Shown: positions 12,477-28,786 of the stretch, piece after piece | Layout: the number at the start of each line of letters is the position of its first letter | How positions within the stretch are numbered: position 1 is the stretch's first letter | Notes under the pieces: model-generated | Told to the model about the DNA's origin: nothing | The model's database searches: none | The model's input: the letters and a program-made list of their open reading frames with translations, nothing else | Source: Chromobotia macracanthus | Taxonomy: Eukaryota > Chordata > Actinopteri > Cypriniformes > Botiidae | Length of the DNA: 64,000 nucleotides | Reading direction: 5' to 3' | Assembly (NCBI GenBank): GCA_036877525.1 | Contig: JAZGTH010000087.1 | Coordinates: forward strand, 1,771,501 to 1,835,500 | Position numbers and translations under genes: made by a program

Positions 12477-15400
12477 ATGATGCTTTCGCTACTGTGCTGT
12501 GTCCTGCTGCTCTGTCTGAGTCAGGTAAGAGCCACTGATTCAATTCTCTACTCATTATCAATGCTGGACTAGCCAATAACATGCCTGTCTGTCCATGAAT
12601 GACTATATATCAGCTGGTCTATGATATACTGCAAACTCATACTGTGGTAATACAGGAACTGGACTAACCAATATGACTGAGTTTCTGTAAATGTGAAATA
12701 TTATTTATAAAGTAAAAATAGAATTTTGTACAATTTATTTCATTTCTGTTAACTCTGAGGCCAACTGTGTGCTACTGTAAGTCTTAAAGTTGAGAGCATA
12801 AAGTTATAGCATTTTTTCTTTCTCTTCTAGTTAAACAACAAGAATCTTAATAACTCATCTTGCACTCATGGGCATGTCCAATGTTTCGACTAATCAAATG
12901 TTCTCTAGAATGAGAATGTTAATAGCACCTGCCTTTAATGGAAACAGCAAATCATTGTTAATTGTTCATGACTGTAACGTAACCTAAATCTGTTGTCTAA
13001 TTATAAACAAAGGACAAGCACTTTGAAACTTTTTGGCAAGCTATTTCATGAACTGTACAAAAAAAAGAAAAAAATTAGGAAACTCACTACAAGCACTTAT
13101 TTAAGTTCAACTATTCAGACCTAAAATCCACCCAAGATTACATTAAAATATATTCTCACAACGGCCATGAATGACTTTTTTGGCAGCAACGCTGTGAAAT
13201 GCACATAGACCATATCATACAAACACACAAACACTTATCACACAAACGCTTAACACACAAACCTCAATCAAGGTGACAATTGACTCTAAACCAAACAACA
13301 GGCAACCTGTGACAACAACAAAACTACAATCATTTAAAAAAACAAAGTATATACGTGTATGTCACAATTCATTTTGTTCAGATGACTGTTTGGATAAACA
13401 TCTGGACACATTTTAGACAAAATGTTGAGTCCCTAGGTAAAGTTAAAATAATGTTTGTTAGCAACATGTTTAAACTAGTTATACAGAAAATAATAAAGGG
13501 ACCATTCATTCAATAAACTAATTTTTTCAGTTGAAATGAAAATGACAGTGATGTAACAGTGAGGGATAAAGTCCTACCTGTCCATCAGATTGTGTACATG
13601 AAGTGTTGCTCCAGTTCGACAGAGATGTTTTTGTAAGTGTACTTTGCTGTTTAAGTTCTGGTTTGTATTCTGCTCTCACAGAATTGCTCACTCTGTAAAC
13701 TTGACATAAAGACTTCAGATTTTTGTGGAGACCTCTGGTGACCCGGGAAGCATTTGTGGGTCATTAACGACGAGTTCAGAGAAAAGCCTTTGTTTTACAA
13801 TATAGACCTAATGCTGTGTGGAGAAATAATGTGAAGAAATGAGAAACTATAATAGAGGAAGAGATAATAAATGAATTAATGAAAAACTAGAGTATTACCA
13901 AACATCTGTTTAAAAAAAATTAAAGTGCTTTTAACTGTTTTCAAAACAGTAATAGTAATTCATTAAATAACAGTAATATGTAAGATATGTTATCTATAAA
14001 TGCTGTGACAGGTTAAAGGTGTTTTTGTGACTATTATAAACCACTGTCTTCTGTCCCTGCTGATGTTTATATACTATATGTAAGTCCACTGTAGATGGAG
14101 CTCTCTGAACAGTGTAAACTCTGTTCTCTCTAGTGTGTCTCTGTGGCACTATCAAAACATTACTCTGTTTGTTTTAACAACTCCACCAGCCTGATATAGC
14201 AACATCAGCTCAACCAAAGATGTGGTTTCAGGGTGGTACTTTCAAATCAACCTATGGCAGATGAGAAGAGTGCCGTAATTATTTTTCTATTTGGTTTGGT
14301 GGTACAAGCAGTGCAGAAATTAATGAACAAACTGATTTTCAGATGGTGTTACTATCTGTCACAGTAGCACCACAGAACATACAGCGCTGTTTGTTTGGTA
14401 ATGTTGAAATATACCCCCAAATCTCTGACAGAATAACTTTAAACTACTGTCAAAGGTATTTCAATAAACTGAACTCAAATCTGTTTGGAGCAGTTAGTGT
14501 AGAATCATCTCCTTCCTCCAGAAAGACTCTTGACGTCAGCATAAGGTATGGATGGACTGTGCCACTTCAAAAAGCCCCAGTCATGGCATTACCCTCTATA
14601 TGCGTCATATATTTGCTGCCTGCAGACAGTGTAAACACTCTTAAAGAGAGTTAATGTTTTTCTTCCCTAGACTGCTATAACAGTACGGCAGTCAGTAAAG
14701 CTGTATAAAGGAGCTGCTTGTAGACATTCAGATATGATTTTTTACCTGCTATTGGACAAGCTTGTGGATTTGCTGCTATATTCACTAAACTGGCAGAACA
14801 GTACATTAACACAGTATTTAGTATTTGGGGTGAGAGAAGCCAGTTCTTCAGTAATATCTAACTATGATACTAAGAAACAGCCACCTACAGTATTGCTTTT
14901 CTGTGTGGTTTGTGTACAAGTCTTCTATGAACGACTTTACATAACATTAACCAAAAGAGAGTCGACCCAGAGAGTAAAACGTGTCTGTGTGGTGTGAGAA
15001 TTCTTTACACTCAACAGCTGAAAGTCGCAATTAAAAGCGTTTTTGCTGTATTCAGGGTGCTGATACCCAGCAGAAGCAGCGCGGAGGGATGAGTGTGACA
15101 GAAAGGAGGCAGTTTTGTAGCTGGCCGTGTAAATGCGGCACCCGACAGCAGTGTGCCCCTGGTGTCAGCTCTGTTTTAGATGGCTGCGGGTGCTGCAAAA
15201 CATGCGCACGGCAGATCGGGGAATTGTGCAACGAGAGGGACATCTGTGACCCCCACAAAAGCATGTACTGCGACTTCTCCAAAGACCAGCCACGCTATGA
15301 GGTTGGCGTCTGCGCTTGTGAGTTAACATTTTATGAAGTACCCCTGAGTGGAGGTTACATTCCTTTACAGTTACATAAAACTAATGAATAACTCAATAAA

Positions 15401-17856
15401 CAAGGCAAATAATTCCAGCAAAAAATGTTAGAAATAGTTTACCCAAAAATGTTAATTCTGTCATTTAGTATTTACCTTCATGGCAGAGTGGCAGAAGAGA
15501 AAGAGTTAAACATGTCTGTTTTTCAGACATGATGGGGGTGGGCTGTGATCTGAACGGGGCTCACTATGACAATGGACAGGCCTTCCAGCCCAGTCCACTT
15601 TACAAGTGCACCTGCTTGGCTGGAGCCATTGGCTGCTCCCCTGCCTTCATCCAGAAGCCTGCAGGGATGCTGAGTGCCACGGCCCTCCAGAGCAACACAG
15701 CAGCTGGTCTCAAGAACAACCCAAACCCCAAACATCAGCAGGACACCACTTACATGTCAGGTGAGCTTGCAACATCATGTTTAGAAATATGTTACTGGTT
15801 CATCACCCAGTCAGCCTCATTTTGCAACAGCAGAATAATGAATAATGTGCACTGATGAATTACACACCAGGGACACAAGAACAGAGATGTCAGATCATGG
15901 TAGTCTGTTGCCTCCCTTACGACTTAATACTTAAAACCAACCCACAAGATGGAGTTTCTATTTATATCCAACACAATTGTTTGGTTGTGTGTATACTGTT
16001 ACCTGATTTGCATGCTTCCTATAGTGACAGTGATAAAGTTTCAGACATAAAAACAACATTATCAGTGGGTGGAATGTATTCCTAGTGAATTCCCCCACTG
16101 TGATGAGCTCAGAATCAGAGGCCTGGGCTGAGGGTAGATTTGGATGTGTACTGTGAGATGACAGTGCTTTGTGACTGTAACACTGAAAGCTTACAGGGAT
16201 CCTCCCTTAGCCTGGAAGAAGAACTGCTTAGTGCAGACCACGCCCTGGTCACCCTGTTCACGCACCTGCGGCATCGGCATCTCTGTACGGGTCAACAACG
16301 ACAACAGCAAGTGCGAGATGAGAAAAGAGCGCCGACTGTGTCTTCTTAGACCATGTGAGAAAAAAACTCTGAAAGGCCTGAAGGTAGGACATCAATCCTG
16401 CTGGTTTATGAGACACATGGTGCAGAAAACTAAGACAAAAATTAATCAAAACAGTACATTTGTAAACTTAATAGATCATACAAACATGAAAATTCAAGAA
16501 TAGATCAAACTAACATGGGGATTTGGTCATTATTTACTTACCCTTATGTTCTTCCATATTTTATGCTATTTTATTAATGAAAGATTACAATTATAAGATA
16601 AATTATTCAACCTTTAGTGGTGAGACAGAAGACAAATAAATACAGTCATACAGGCTTGGTGCAATGTTGGGGTGAGATGATTAGAAAATATTTCATTTTC
16701 AGGGAAAACTATAATTTTAAAGAGAGACCAAGTTGCCAGTTGCCAAACAGCTAAGTTAGTTTTGAGAAAAGCTCTAGCATCATTTGTCTGCAGATGACAC
16801 TGACTTGTGATTGATATTTTGATGTCTAATGCAGTAACATTGTAGTGTCTTTCAGTAAATGGGCGGATGAAGCACGGACAGACTCTAGGGGTGTTATAAA
16901 ATCATCAGATGGTTTGAAAGAAATTGATATCTGATTCCATTATTGTTTATCTGAGAGAAAAGAGAGGAATGAAAGAGCAGGGCTTGTCTGAAGAAACAGT
17001 AGGTGACCTTTAGTGTCAGGTGTCAATACTGAAGATGAAACATGACCCACAACACCATATTACACAATACTGAGAGAGCTTAAGGAAAGAAGAAAATCAC
17101 ATTTCAGAGGATTTCTGAAAACATGGACAAATGGTCTCCATGGAAAAAACGGTTAAAACCAAGTGTGTGTGAAAACCACCATAACCTAATGCTACTTTCC
17201 ACAAACAGGGTATAATTGTTTTGTCCCATTTAAAGCATCAGAGGATTGTTTTTCATGTGAGAGTGAAAGATCTAGCCATAATGTAGCTATTTACATCAAT
17301 AAATGTCTATATATCCCACCTAACATGGTGATTTTTGGCCTGTCCTACCTCAGAGGTCTCAACCGTCTCGTCTTTCTTCAACAAAATAAGTCAGCATCAA
17401 AATTTGGACCCGAGTTCCAACCCTAATTGATATTTTATTAATTTTAGTAAAAAAAGTAACTGTTAACTAACCTATTACAAAAATGTAAGAGAAACTTGGA
17501 TCCTTGACGAGTGAATAATCTTAATTTCCCAATCCCTTAGTGCCAATAGAGAAAATTCTCTCTTTCATGCACAGATGCCCAAAGGAAAGACCTGCAGGCC
17601 GAAATTCCAGGCCAGTAAGGCTGAGAAGCTGTTTCTGTCTGGCTGTACCAGTGTTAAGAAATACCGGCCGACGTACTGCGGTGTCTGCACAGACAAGCGC
17701 TGCTGTGTTCCCAACAAGTCCAGAATGGTCAACATAGAGTTCCACTGCAAAGGAGGAAGCAATGTCCGCTGGAGGATGCAATGGATCACTTCCTGTGTGT
17801 GTCAGAGGAAGTGTAACGATCCTGAGGACATGTTCTCAGAGCTGCACTTAATATAA
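12477..17856 (+). CDS. CCN6 (WISP3) matricellular protein, complete, five coding exons
   Basis: Coding exons 12477-12524, 15056-15317, 15527-15760, 16190-16383 and 17575-17856 total 1020 nt (339 residues); human CCN6 is about 354. Exon 1 encodes a signal peptide (MMLSLLCCVLLLCLSQ). Exon 2 is the IGFBP domain (FCSWPCKCG, DGCGCCKTCARQIGE, ERDICDPHKSMYCDF). Exon 3 is the VWC domain (MGVGCDLNGAHYDNGQAFQP, YKCTCLAGAIGCSP). Exon 4 is the TSP1 repeat (TTPWSPCSRTCGIGISVRV). Exon 5 is the cystine-knot CT domain (YCGVCTDKRCCVPNKS, ITSCVCQRKCNDPEDMFSEL). One domain per exon is the CCN family layout. CCN proteins are secreted and modulate integrin, BMP/Wnt and matrix signalling; CCN6 loss in humans causes a skeletal dysplasia. 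The start is the first of two adjacent Met codons heading the signal peptide. The exon-4 acceptor was chosen at 16189/16190 because a later AG (16196) gives an immediate stop. It is convergent with tube1. Confidence 0.95.
16500..16725. mobile_element. Degraded MITE copy in ccn6 intron 4
   Basis: Contains eroded versions of the same fish MITE found at 5.1 kb: 'TTTACTTACCCTTATGTTCTTCCA' at the left and 'CAGTCATACAGGCTTGGTGCAATG' with 'ATTTCATTTTCAGGGAAAACTATA' at the right. Confidence 0.55.
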
Positions 17857-18215
17857 AACACCGACACACAGCGGGTCGCGATCTGGGACATGTTTGTTCT
17901 TTAGTTTGACCTAATGTCCGCTACAGATGTGAACAATTAAGACCAGAAACATACTCTATAAGCAAACACAGATGGGTTACAGATTGGACACACACTGTAA
18001 ATGCACGTTTCTGTGGTGCGCACAGTACATAGTTACCTGATGAACCAAATGAAAAATCTCTCACAATTGACCCTCATGCTATCCCAGATGTTTACGACTA
18101 CGTCTTCAGCTGAACACGAAGAGGTTCTTAGATAAATATTACAGTTTTTAGCTCTAAACCATGCAAGGGAACAGGTCCCGAAATGTTAAAGAAAAAATAA
18201 AAGCTGGAATGGCAT
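17857..18215 (+). other. ccn6 3' UTR
   Basis: AT-rich tail after the TAA stop. An AATAAA signal at 18196-18201 fits cleavage near 18215. A MITE end fragment (GAATTTTCATTTTTGGGGC) follows at 18233-18255. Confidence 0.55.
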
Positions 18216-18255
18216 TAGGTTGAGTAAATGTGAGAATTTTCATTTTTGGGGCAAT

Positions 18256-19690
18256 TATTTCTTTAAAGAGGCAACAAAGTCACCTCAAATTAATTTGAAA
18301 GAAAACTTGGAACAGCTAGATGTGCATGCATTCATATACTAGAGTATGTTTTGGGCCCTGAACAAGCTAACATTGATATTCTGTTTTACTGTGACTGTTT
18401 GGAACAGTTCAGGTAAAGAAGGGGTGAGATGTTTCTTGTAAACATTTGTTTGAAGATGTTTAACTCCTTAAGGGTTAACCTTGCGTGGAGCTTCATAATA
18501 ATGAGAAGATTTACATCAACCAACAGGAAAAGCAGGATGTTTAAACTATTTTTACAGGCTGTAACAAAAACGTGAATGATGGCAACATAAGCAGGTTTCA
18601 CCACAGAGAGCTGTGGCAGTGCAAAATGATGGTCATTCATGTTGTGACTTTGATTTAATGATTAATGGTGATGCATGAACATGATCTCCTCAATGTTACA
18701 TCTCAGTGAAAAGCAAGTTCAGATTAAATTACAAGAGCATGTTAAATAGTGTAAATGAAGGCGGCCGTGCTAGTGATATTGCTTGGTAGACATCCAGACT
18801 TTAATCTCAGTAATATATTTAAAGATGAGATTATCTGATGGTAAATTATAATATGGATCTGATATGAAACTGAAATGAATCTGGTCTGGGTTTAATTTTT
18901 GAACAGCACATTACTTTATCACTTTACAGTATGTCATTCTTACAATCTCTAAGTTCTTAATGAGAAGTTTAGCTCAGTTAAGAGCTTAAGTCATTGGTTG
19001 GTAGGCCTACATATTGAGGTTGTGGTGATAGAACCTAAACTAACAAAACTGACCTATAAATCTCAAATACCATGTTTATTTTTATGGCTAATTTGGTTTA
19101 TTTTTTACTTTTATTAGTTCTGGTAAAATGTGTGCGCACACAACAGTGATGTAATTGCTGGAGATTAGTTAGTGTAACGCTGGTTGTTTGTGTGTGTTTC
19201 TATCTGACTGTAGTATTTAACTGTATCGTGAGGATCACATAAGATACCCACAATCCTCAGCACTGCCTTGCTGCACATTTGCAAAAAGTAAATCTCCAGT
19301 CACCTCTGTTGCCTCAAATGGTCAAATGTGATTGGCTGATTGACTTCCTGTTCAAACATTGTAAATGCCGCAGCATGCATTGTAGCATACATGTTTTATT
19401 TTAGTGACATCAGGAGCATATTTCAAGTGGAAATTTCGTGCTACTGTGCCATTCTGACTGGCTGAAATCTCAGCCGCTACACAATACAATGTTTACATAA
19501 TGTTTTTATTGATGGAGGTTCCTGACTAAATGTATTGTAATGTTGGACATTACCAATAAACAATGAAGTTAAATGATAAAAGTAAACACTTTCTGTATCA
19601 GCTGAGGATATAAATTAACTGTATGTTTATGTACTGTAGTTTCAGATAAAGTGGTCCATTTCTAGTTTTAATAAACCTTAACAGATGAAT
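18256..19690. other. Convergent spacer between ccn6 and tube1
   Basis: AT-rich, no gene seen. The minus-strand ORF at 18386-18640 (84 residues) shows no domain and is probably spurious. Confidence 0.5.
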
Positions 19691-19694
19691 GTGT

Positions 19695-20123
19695 ATTTTT
19701 CCCTTTATTGAAAACACAAAATGCCTGATATTATAAAGTCTGCAATTTCTGCATCACTGGCATCATTAAACTCCCCCATGTGCTATTGGTCAGACAACAT
19801 AATAGCCCTGCCTCCAAACTGGTTAGGAGGCTCAAACAAATATTTTTGAGTGTTTACAAAGTTTCTGTGATTTCTGTGGTTGTAGAACAACATTCCTCTC
19901 ATCAGATTCAGGAGTCAGGTGTATGGTTAATGTTAGGGGTTGTACTTCATTTTTGACGTGTTTCCATATAATTTACACACTTCACATTTGAAGGTCTACT
20001 GCAGGAGATATTTTACACCAGGAACACTTTGAACATAAATGTGATTCATAATTAAATAAAGTTAATGGTAATTTAACATACACACAGAAACATTTGCACA
20101 CGTTTTCTAGCACACATACACAA
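19695..20123 (-). other. Probable tube1 3' UTR
   Basis: Downstream of the tube1 stop. The nearest clear poly(A) signal on the minus strand is AATAAA at 19704-19709 (TTTATT on plus). The exact 3' end is inferred. Confidence 0.45.
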
Positions 20124-24911
<4,788 letters not shown>

Positions 24912-25100
24912 CTTAAAGTTCGTCATAATCTAATAAATAAACTTTTACATCATCTTTCTTCATCATCTTTCTTCATCTTTACTCTTTGGACGTTGCCATA
25001 GAAATAGTGCGCGCTTCGCGCCGCACGGTGAATTTAGATTGTCGAGTGTTGATGACGTATGATGACGTGCGCGAGGAGGTAACGGCCGCGGTTGTTTTTT
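24912..25100 (-). promoter_or_regulatory. tube1 promoter region with X-box-like site
   Basis: CpG-rich patch (GTGCGCGCTTCGCGCCGCAC) with two TGACGT half-sites (near 25050 and 25064) and an imperfect RFX X-box, GTTGCCATAGAAAT, at 24992-25005. RFX factors are known to control centriole and cilium genes, which fits epsilon-tubulin. Whether it is bound is inference. Confidence 0.55.
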
Positions 25101-25480
<380 letters not shown>

Positions 25481-25484
25481 TTGG

Positions 25485-25700
25485 CATGGCTGCTTGATTC
25501 TTTATTGAAACACAAGCGTTCAGTTCTTCTGTGGTGGAGATCCAGTGTGCTGGTCCCTCAGACAGGACAGGAGCCCACACCTACTGCACCGCTGACCAGC
25601 GCTGCTTTACTGAAGCTCACAGGAGACTCCTTCACTGCCCGCTTTCTTATGCAGCCTGTGAAGCCTCTCCTGCTGAGAAGACTGTGGGGTATCATGGAGT
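25485..25700 (-). pseudogene. Laminin alpha-4-like terminal exon (orphan)
   Basis: On the minus strand a TTCTTCCTACAG acceptor precedes a 143-nt exon (25558-25700). It reads SMIPHSLLSRRGFTGCI, then PVSFSKAALVSGAV, then GVGSCPV and a TGA stop. A poly(A) signal AATAAA follows at 25501-25506. The FxGCI...PVSFS.AALVSGAV...SCP ending is the last LG (laminin G-like) domain of laminin alpha chains, closest in my memory to alpha-4. LAMA4 is the expected neighbour of TUBE1/FAM229B, on this strand. LAMA4 has about 39 exons, yet I find no penultimate LG exon or any other laminin exon in the next 27 kb before marcks. The exon itself is intact. It is best read as a relic of a lost gene copy, or as an intact gene whose upstream exons I could not see. 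The plus-strand ORFs over it are shadows. Confidence 0.7.
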
Positions 25701-26013
25701 CTGTAGGAAGAAGAGTTATGAAGTTCATAAACTCTCTTCCTCTGAGATTTACAGATTGACATTTAAAACAAACAGCCTCTTGACCTGTGCCGAAATTAAG
25801 AATGTTTAGTCTTCATTTCTGGTGTCTACACTGGGAGCGTGACAAAAAAGTGTCACTTTCAGCATTGTTAATAATTGAAATAATTCTGGCTTGCACGTGC
25901 AGATTAATTAATTGCAAAAAAATATCTTGCCATACCAAATCTGTCAAAACTTTTAACCCCCATTTACTTAAATCATATGAAAGAATACTGCTCAGGCGGT
26001 CTTAAAAATAGCT
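25701..26013. other. Spacer, no exon recognised
   Basis: This is where the penultimate laminin exon would be expected first, to the right of the terminal exon on the minus strand. The sequence is AT-rich and no LG-domain codons are visible. Confidence 0.5.
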
Positions 26014-26148
26014 AATTTACATTACATTTATGCATTTGTGAGACACCAGTGAATTCAGTGTATACAGCTACTGTGTGTTCCCTGGGAATCGAACCCACAA
26101 AATTTGTGCTGCTAACACAATGCTTTACCACTTGAGCTACAGGAACAC
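26014..26148 (-). mobile_element. tRNA-Ala-derived SINE (HE1-like)
   Basis: Read on minus, a tRNA-like head (GTTCCTGTAGCTCAAGTGG, anticodon loop TTAGCAG, T-arm GGGTTCGATTCCC) is followed by a tail ending AAATGCATAAATGTAATG. The A box is at 26128-26139 and the B box at 26085-26095. A clover-leaf can still be drawn, but the attached tail with its typical ATGCATAAATGTAA end marks it as a SINE and not a tRNA gene. Confidence 0.8.
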
Positions 26149-26399
26149 ATTTTAACTGTTCCTTTAGTCAATGTAATTTTTTATTGAATGTGGTGTCTAT
26201 GTCTTCATTACTTCTCCCACTGCTTGCCCCAAATACACTCTCCTGATTTTTACATCAGTCAATAACTCAAAAAAAAGATGGCCATTCTGTTTATTGGTGC
26301 TGGAAGTGCTGAACTGCACTTTATACCACAGTAAATGAAACAGAATTTGGAACCTCTGATTGCTTTATTTTCCCATTTGTGTTTTGGTGTATTAATGAG

Positions 26400-26600
26400 T
26401 CTGGTTTTTCAAGGTTTTCATGTTTTATTCCATGGACATAATAGTCTTCTTACTGTACAAACTGTATATTCAACCCCATCCCTAAACCTAACCCTCACAG
26501 AAACCTTTCTGCTATTTAGATTTTCCAAAAAGATCATTCTGTACGATTTATAAGCTTGTTACCTCATGGGGACCTAAAAATGCCCCCACAAGGTCAAAAT
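26400..26600 (-). repeat. Dispersed repeat, copy 1 of 2
   Basis: On the minus strand it reads CCCCATGAGGTAACAAGC, then TTTCTGTGAGGGTTAGGTTT, ATATACAGTTTGTACAGTA, then TATGTCCATGG. A second diverged copy lies in the opposite orientation at 39755-39985. This is a widespread teleost repeat with a TTAGGTTTAGGG core. Confidence 0.7.
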
Positions 26601-26741
26601 GCACTAGTATTACTATACTTGTGGGGTCAGTTGGTCAATTGGAACAGAGTACAAGGGCTTGATTTCACTGTCAATGTGTCCATTCATCTAGAACAGCCAA
26701 TAGCATTCAAGATCAAAGGTCAGCATGAGCACACAGCTGCT

Positions 26742-26803
26742 ATCTCATACAGTATGTCTCATACAGTATGTCTCATACAGTATGTCTCTCATACAGTATG
26801 TCT
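26742..26803. repeat. 14-bp tandem repeat
   Basis: Unit TCTCATACAGTATG repeated about four times with one TC insertion, then decaying into TCTACTGTATT copies. Confidence 0.85.
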
Positions 26804-28004
26804 ACTGTATTTCTACTGTATCTCATAAAACAGTCTCACAGCGGCACAGGGACTCCAGCAGTGCCCTTAAATACTGACACCAGCCTTCTGCCTCCGTGAC
26901 CTCTGACCTCAAGCCCCACAGCCGGGGTTTAGCTATCAGCGATACTGATATTTAAAGCTACAGTTCAGAATTCACTAGCAGTCTGTTGAGTTTAAAGTAT
27001 GAAACTCTTAAGGTATGCTCAAGTTATCCAATTATTTGCTATTGCATAAAGTTTACCATACTTGGACATACAGCATATGTCCTCTATTTAACGGTGTATT
27101 TTCTGTACAATTGTTTGTGGAGTGTGTCGTGACATGGTTCTTTTCTGTAGTTGTGGTATGTTGGGTATGTATTCATGGATATGCTGTGAATGATCATGAG
27201 AAGAACAATCCTCAGACCTTAACTGAAAGGTTTGTAGCTCAGCTGTTGAATGGTTGTTGGGAAACAACCACTGCAGACTGAATGTACTTCATGCATTTAG
27301 ACAGTGAATTGCAATGCAACACTCATCTCACTGCACTGAAACATTGCTATTATGCTACGACTTTCTATTACTTACTATATTATGATGTTATGTTCTATTA
27401 AAATGTTATATTACATTATATATGTACTGGCTGAAATGAACTCATCTCTAATAAAAAATATGATGCATTTACAATTGTTGATGGTAAATACTCAACATCA
27501 TCCAGCTTTTGTTCTGTTTTACAGATTTAACTTCACGTCAGATGATTCAGTCTGTGAGTGAGCTGCGGAAATGATTCCAGCTGAAACAGATTCTTCAAGC
27601 TGTTAAACCAATTCACTGAAAACAACAGTTTTAAATCAAGATGAATTCACAAATCAGACAACATCAGTGCTGATTCTAAACAGCTGACATATAAATATGA
27701 TGTAGAACATAAAAATGTTATTTGGTATGTATAAGGTAATCTCCATCATCAGACATCATAAATCAGGATTTATCAGTAGATTTATTTTAATCAGTACAAT
27801 CCAGTAGAATCCAGATTTGTATTTATCTGTGGAATCTGATTTTCCAGCACAGGCAATCAGACCAACCAGAAGAGCTCATCACATTTCTCCTCATCTCTCT
27901 ATACTGGCCATTACCACATTCATATCATTACTGCTTACATGTCCCTCTGAAACTGTCCAACACTTTTCACTTTTCAATGAAGTGATCACGTCATTGTTTC
28001 CTTA

Positions 28005-28073
28005 CCTTGTATACTGCTGTGGATAAGAATGTCTGCTAAATGTCTGAATGTAATTTAGTGTAAATGTAAATGT
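28005..28073 (+). mobile_element. SINE 3' tail fragment
   Basis: GGATAAGAATGTCTGCTAAATG followed by TGTAAATGTAAATG, the characteristic tail of the tRNA-derived SINE family seen at 26.0 kb. The tRNA-like head is not recognisable upstream. Confidence 0.6.
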
Positions 28074-28767
28074 AGAATTTTCCTTGGACAGAAAGAATCT
28101 GCTGTACACACTTTGTCAAAAAATGTCTCCTTTGTATTTACACTACAAAGTAATTTACTTTAGAAAATACAATATTTATAAAATACAGTATGTTCTAAAT
28201 GTCCAGCTTCCGTTTGGAAAAACATTGATCCTTATTACAAAATAGTAATAATAATAGTTGTAATAACTGTCTACAGAATGATGTGGTTTATTTATAAATG
28301 AGCAGAACATCTTTGTTGGTGGAGGTATATGTCTATGCCACACACATTTCAACAGTCCTCCAGCACCTAATATTAAGTAAAGATGTAAAAACTCATTTAG
28401 CACATTTTATTTAAGTTACACCCATATGTTCGGTTAACTTTACGTTAAGAGAGAATAACCGTGCTTTTAATTCAGACAAAACAAAACCATTAAAACAAAG
28501 ACAAATCAACATATAATGCCAACAATTCACAAACTGACCACACCCCCCACTCACTACTAAATAAATAATATAGCACACCAACATACTACAAAATACATAT
28601 ACATAAGAAGAAATACATGTCAGATATGCAAAGGGAAACAATCAAGAAAATAACAAAATACATTTCCCAAAATATTTACAAAACGGCTGTAACAGAGGCC
28701 ATTGGATTGTCTTATCAGATGCGCTATGAAGAACACCAGTCACATTGATTGTCTATTGATCTGCTCC

Positions 28768-28786
28768 TGGCCACCAGAGGGCGCCA
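28768..28786 (+). promoter_or_regulatory. CTCF-like motif
   Basis: TGGCCACCAGAGGGCGCCA agrees closely with the CTCF core (CCACCAGRGGGCGC). Binding is inferred from sequence only. Confidence 0.5.

Noticed and set aside
16190..16197. Alternative ccn6 exon-4 acceptor seven bases downstream (after TTACAG)
   Set aside because: It shifts the frame and meets a stop within a few codons; the acceptor at 16189 keeps the TSP1 frame.
25481..25809. Two 92-residue plus-strand ORFs, one Cys-rich, considered as fam229b
   Set aside because: They lie antisense over the laminin terminal exon and its 3' UTR, and lack the FAM229 core motif.
26074..26148. Possible tRNA-Ala gene on the minus strand
   Set aside because: The head folds like a tRNA, but it is fused to the usual SINE tail and carries mismatches in the acceptor stem.
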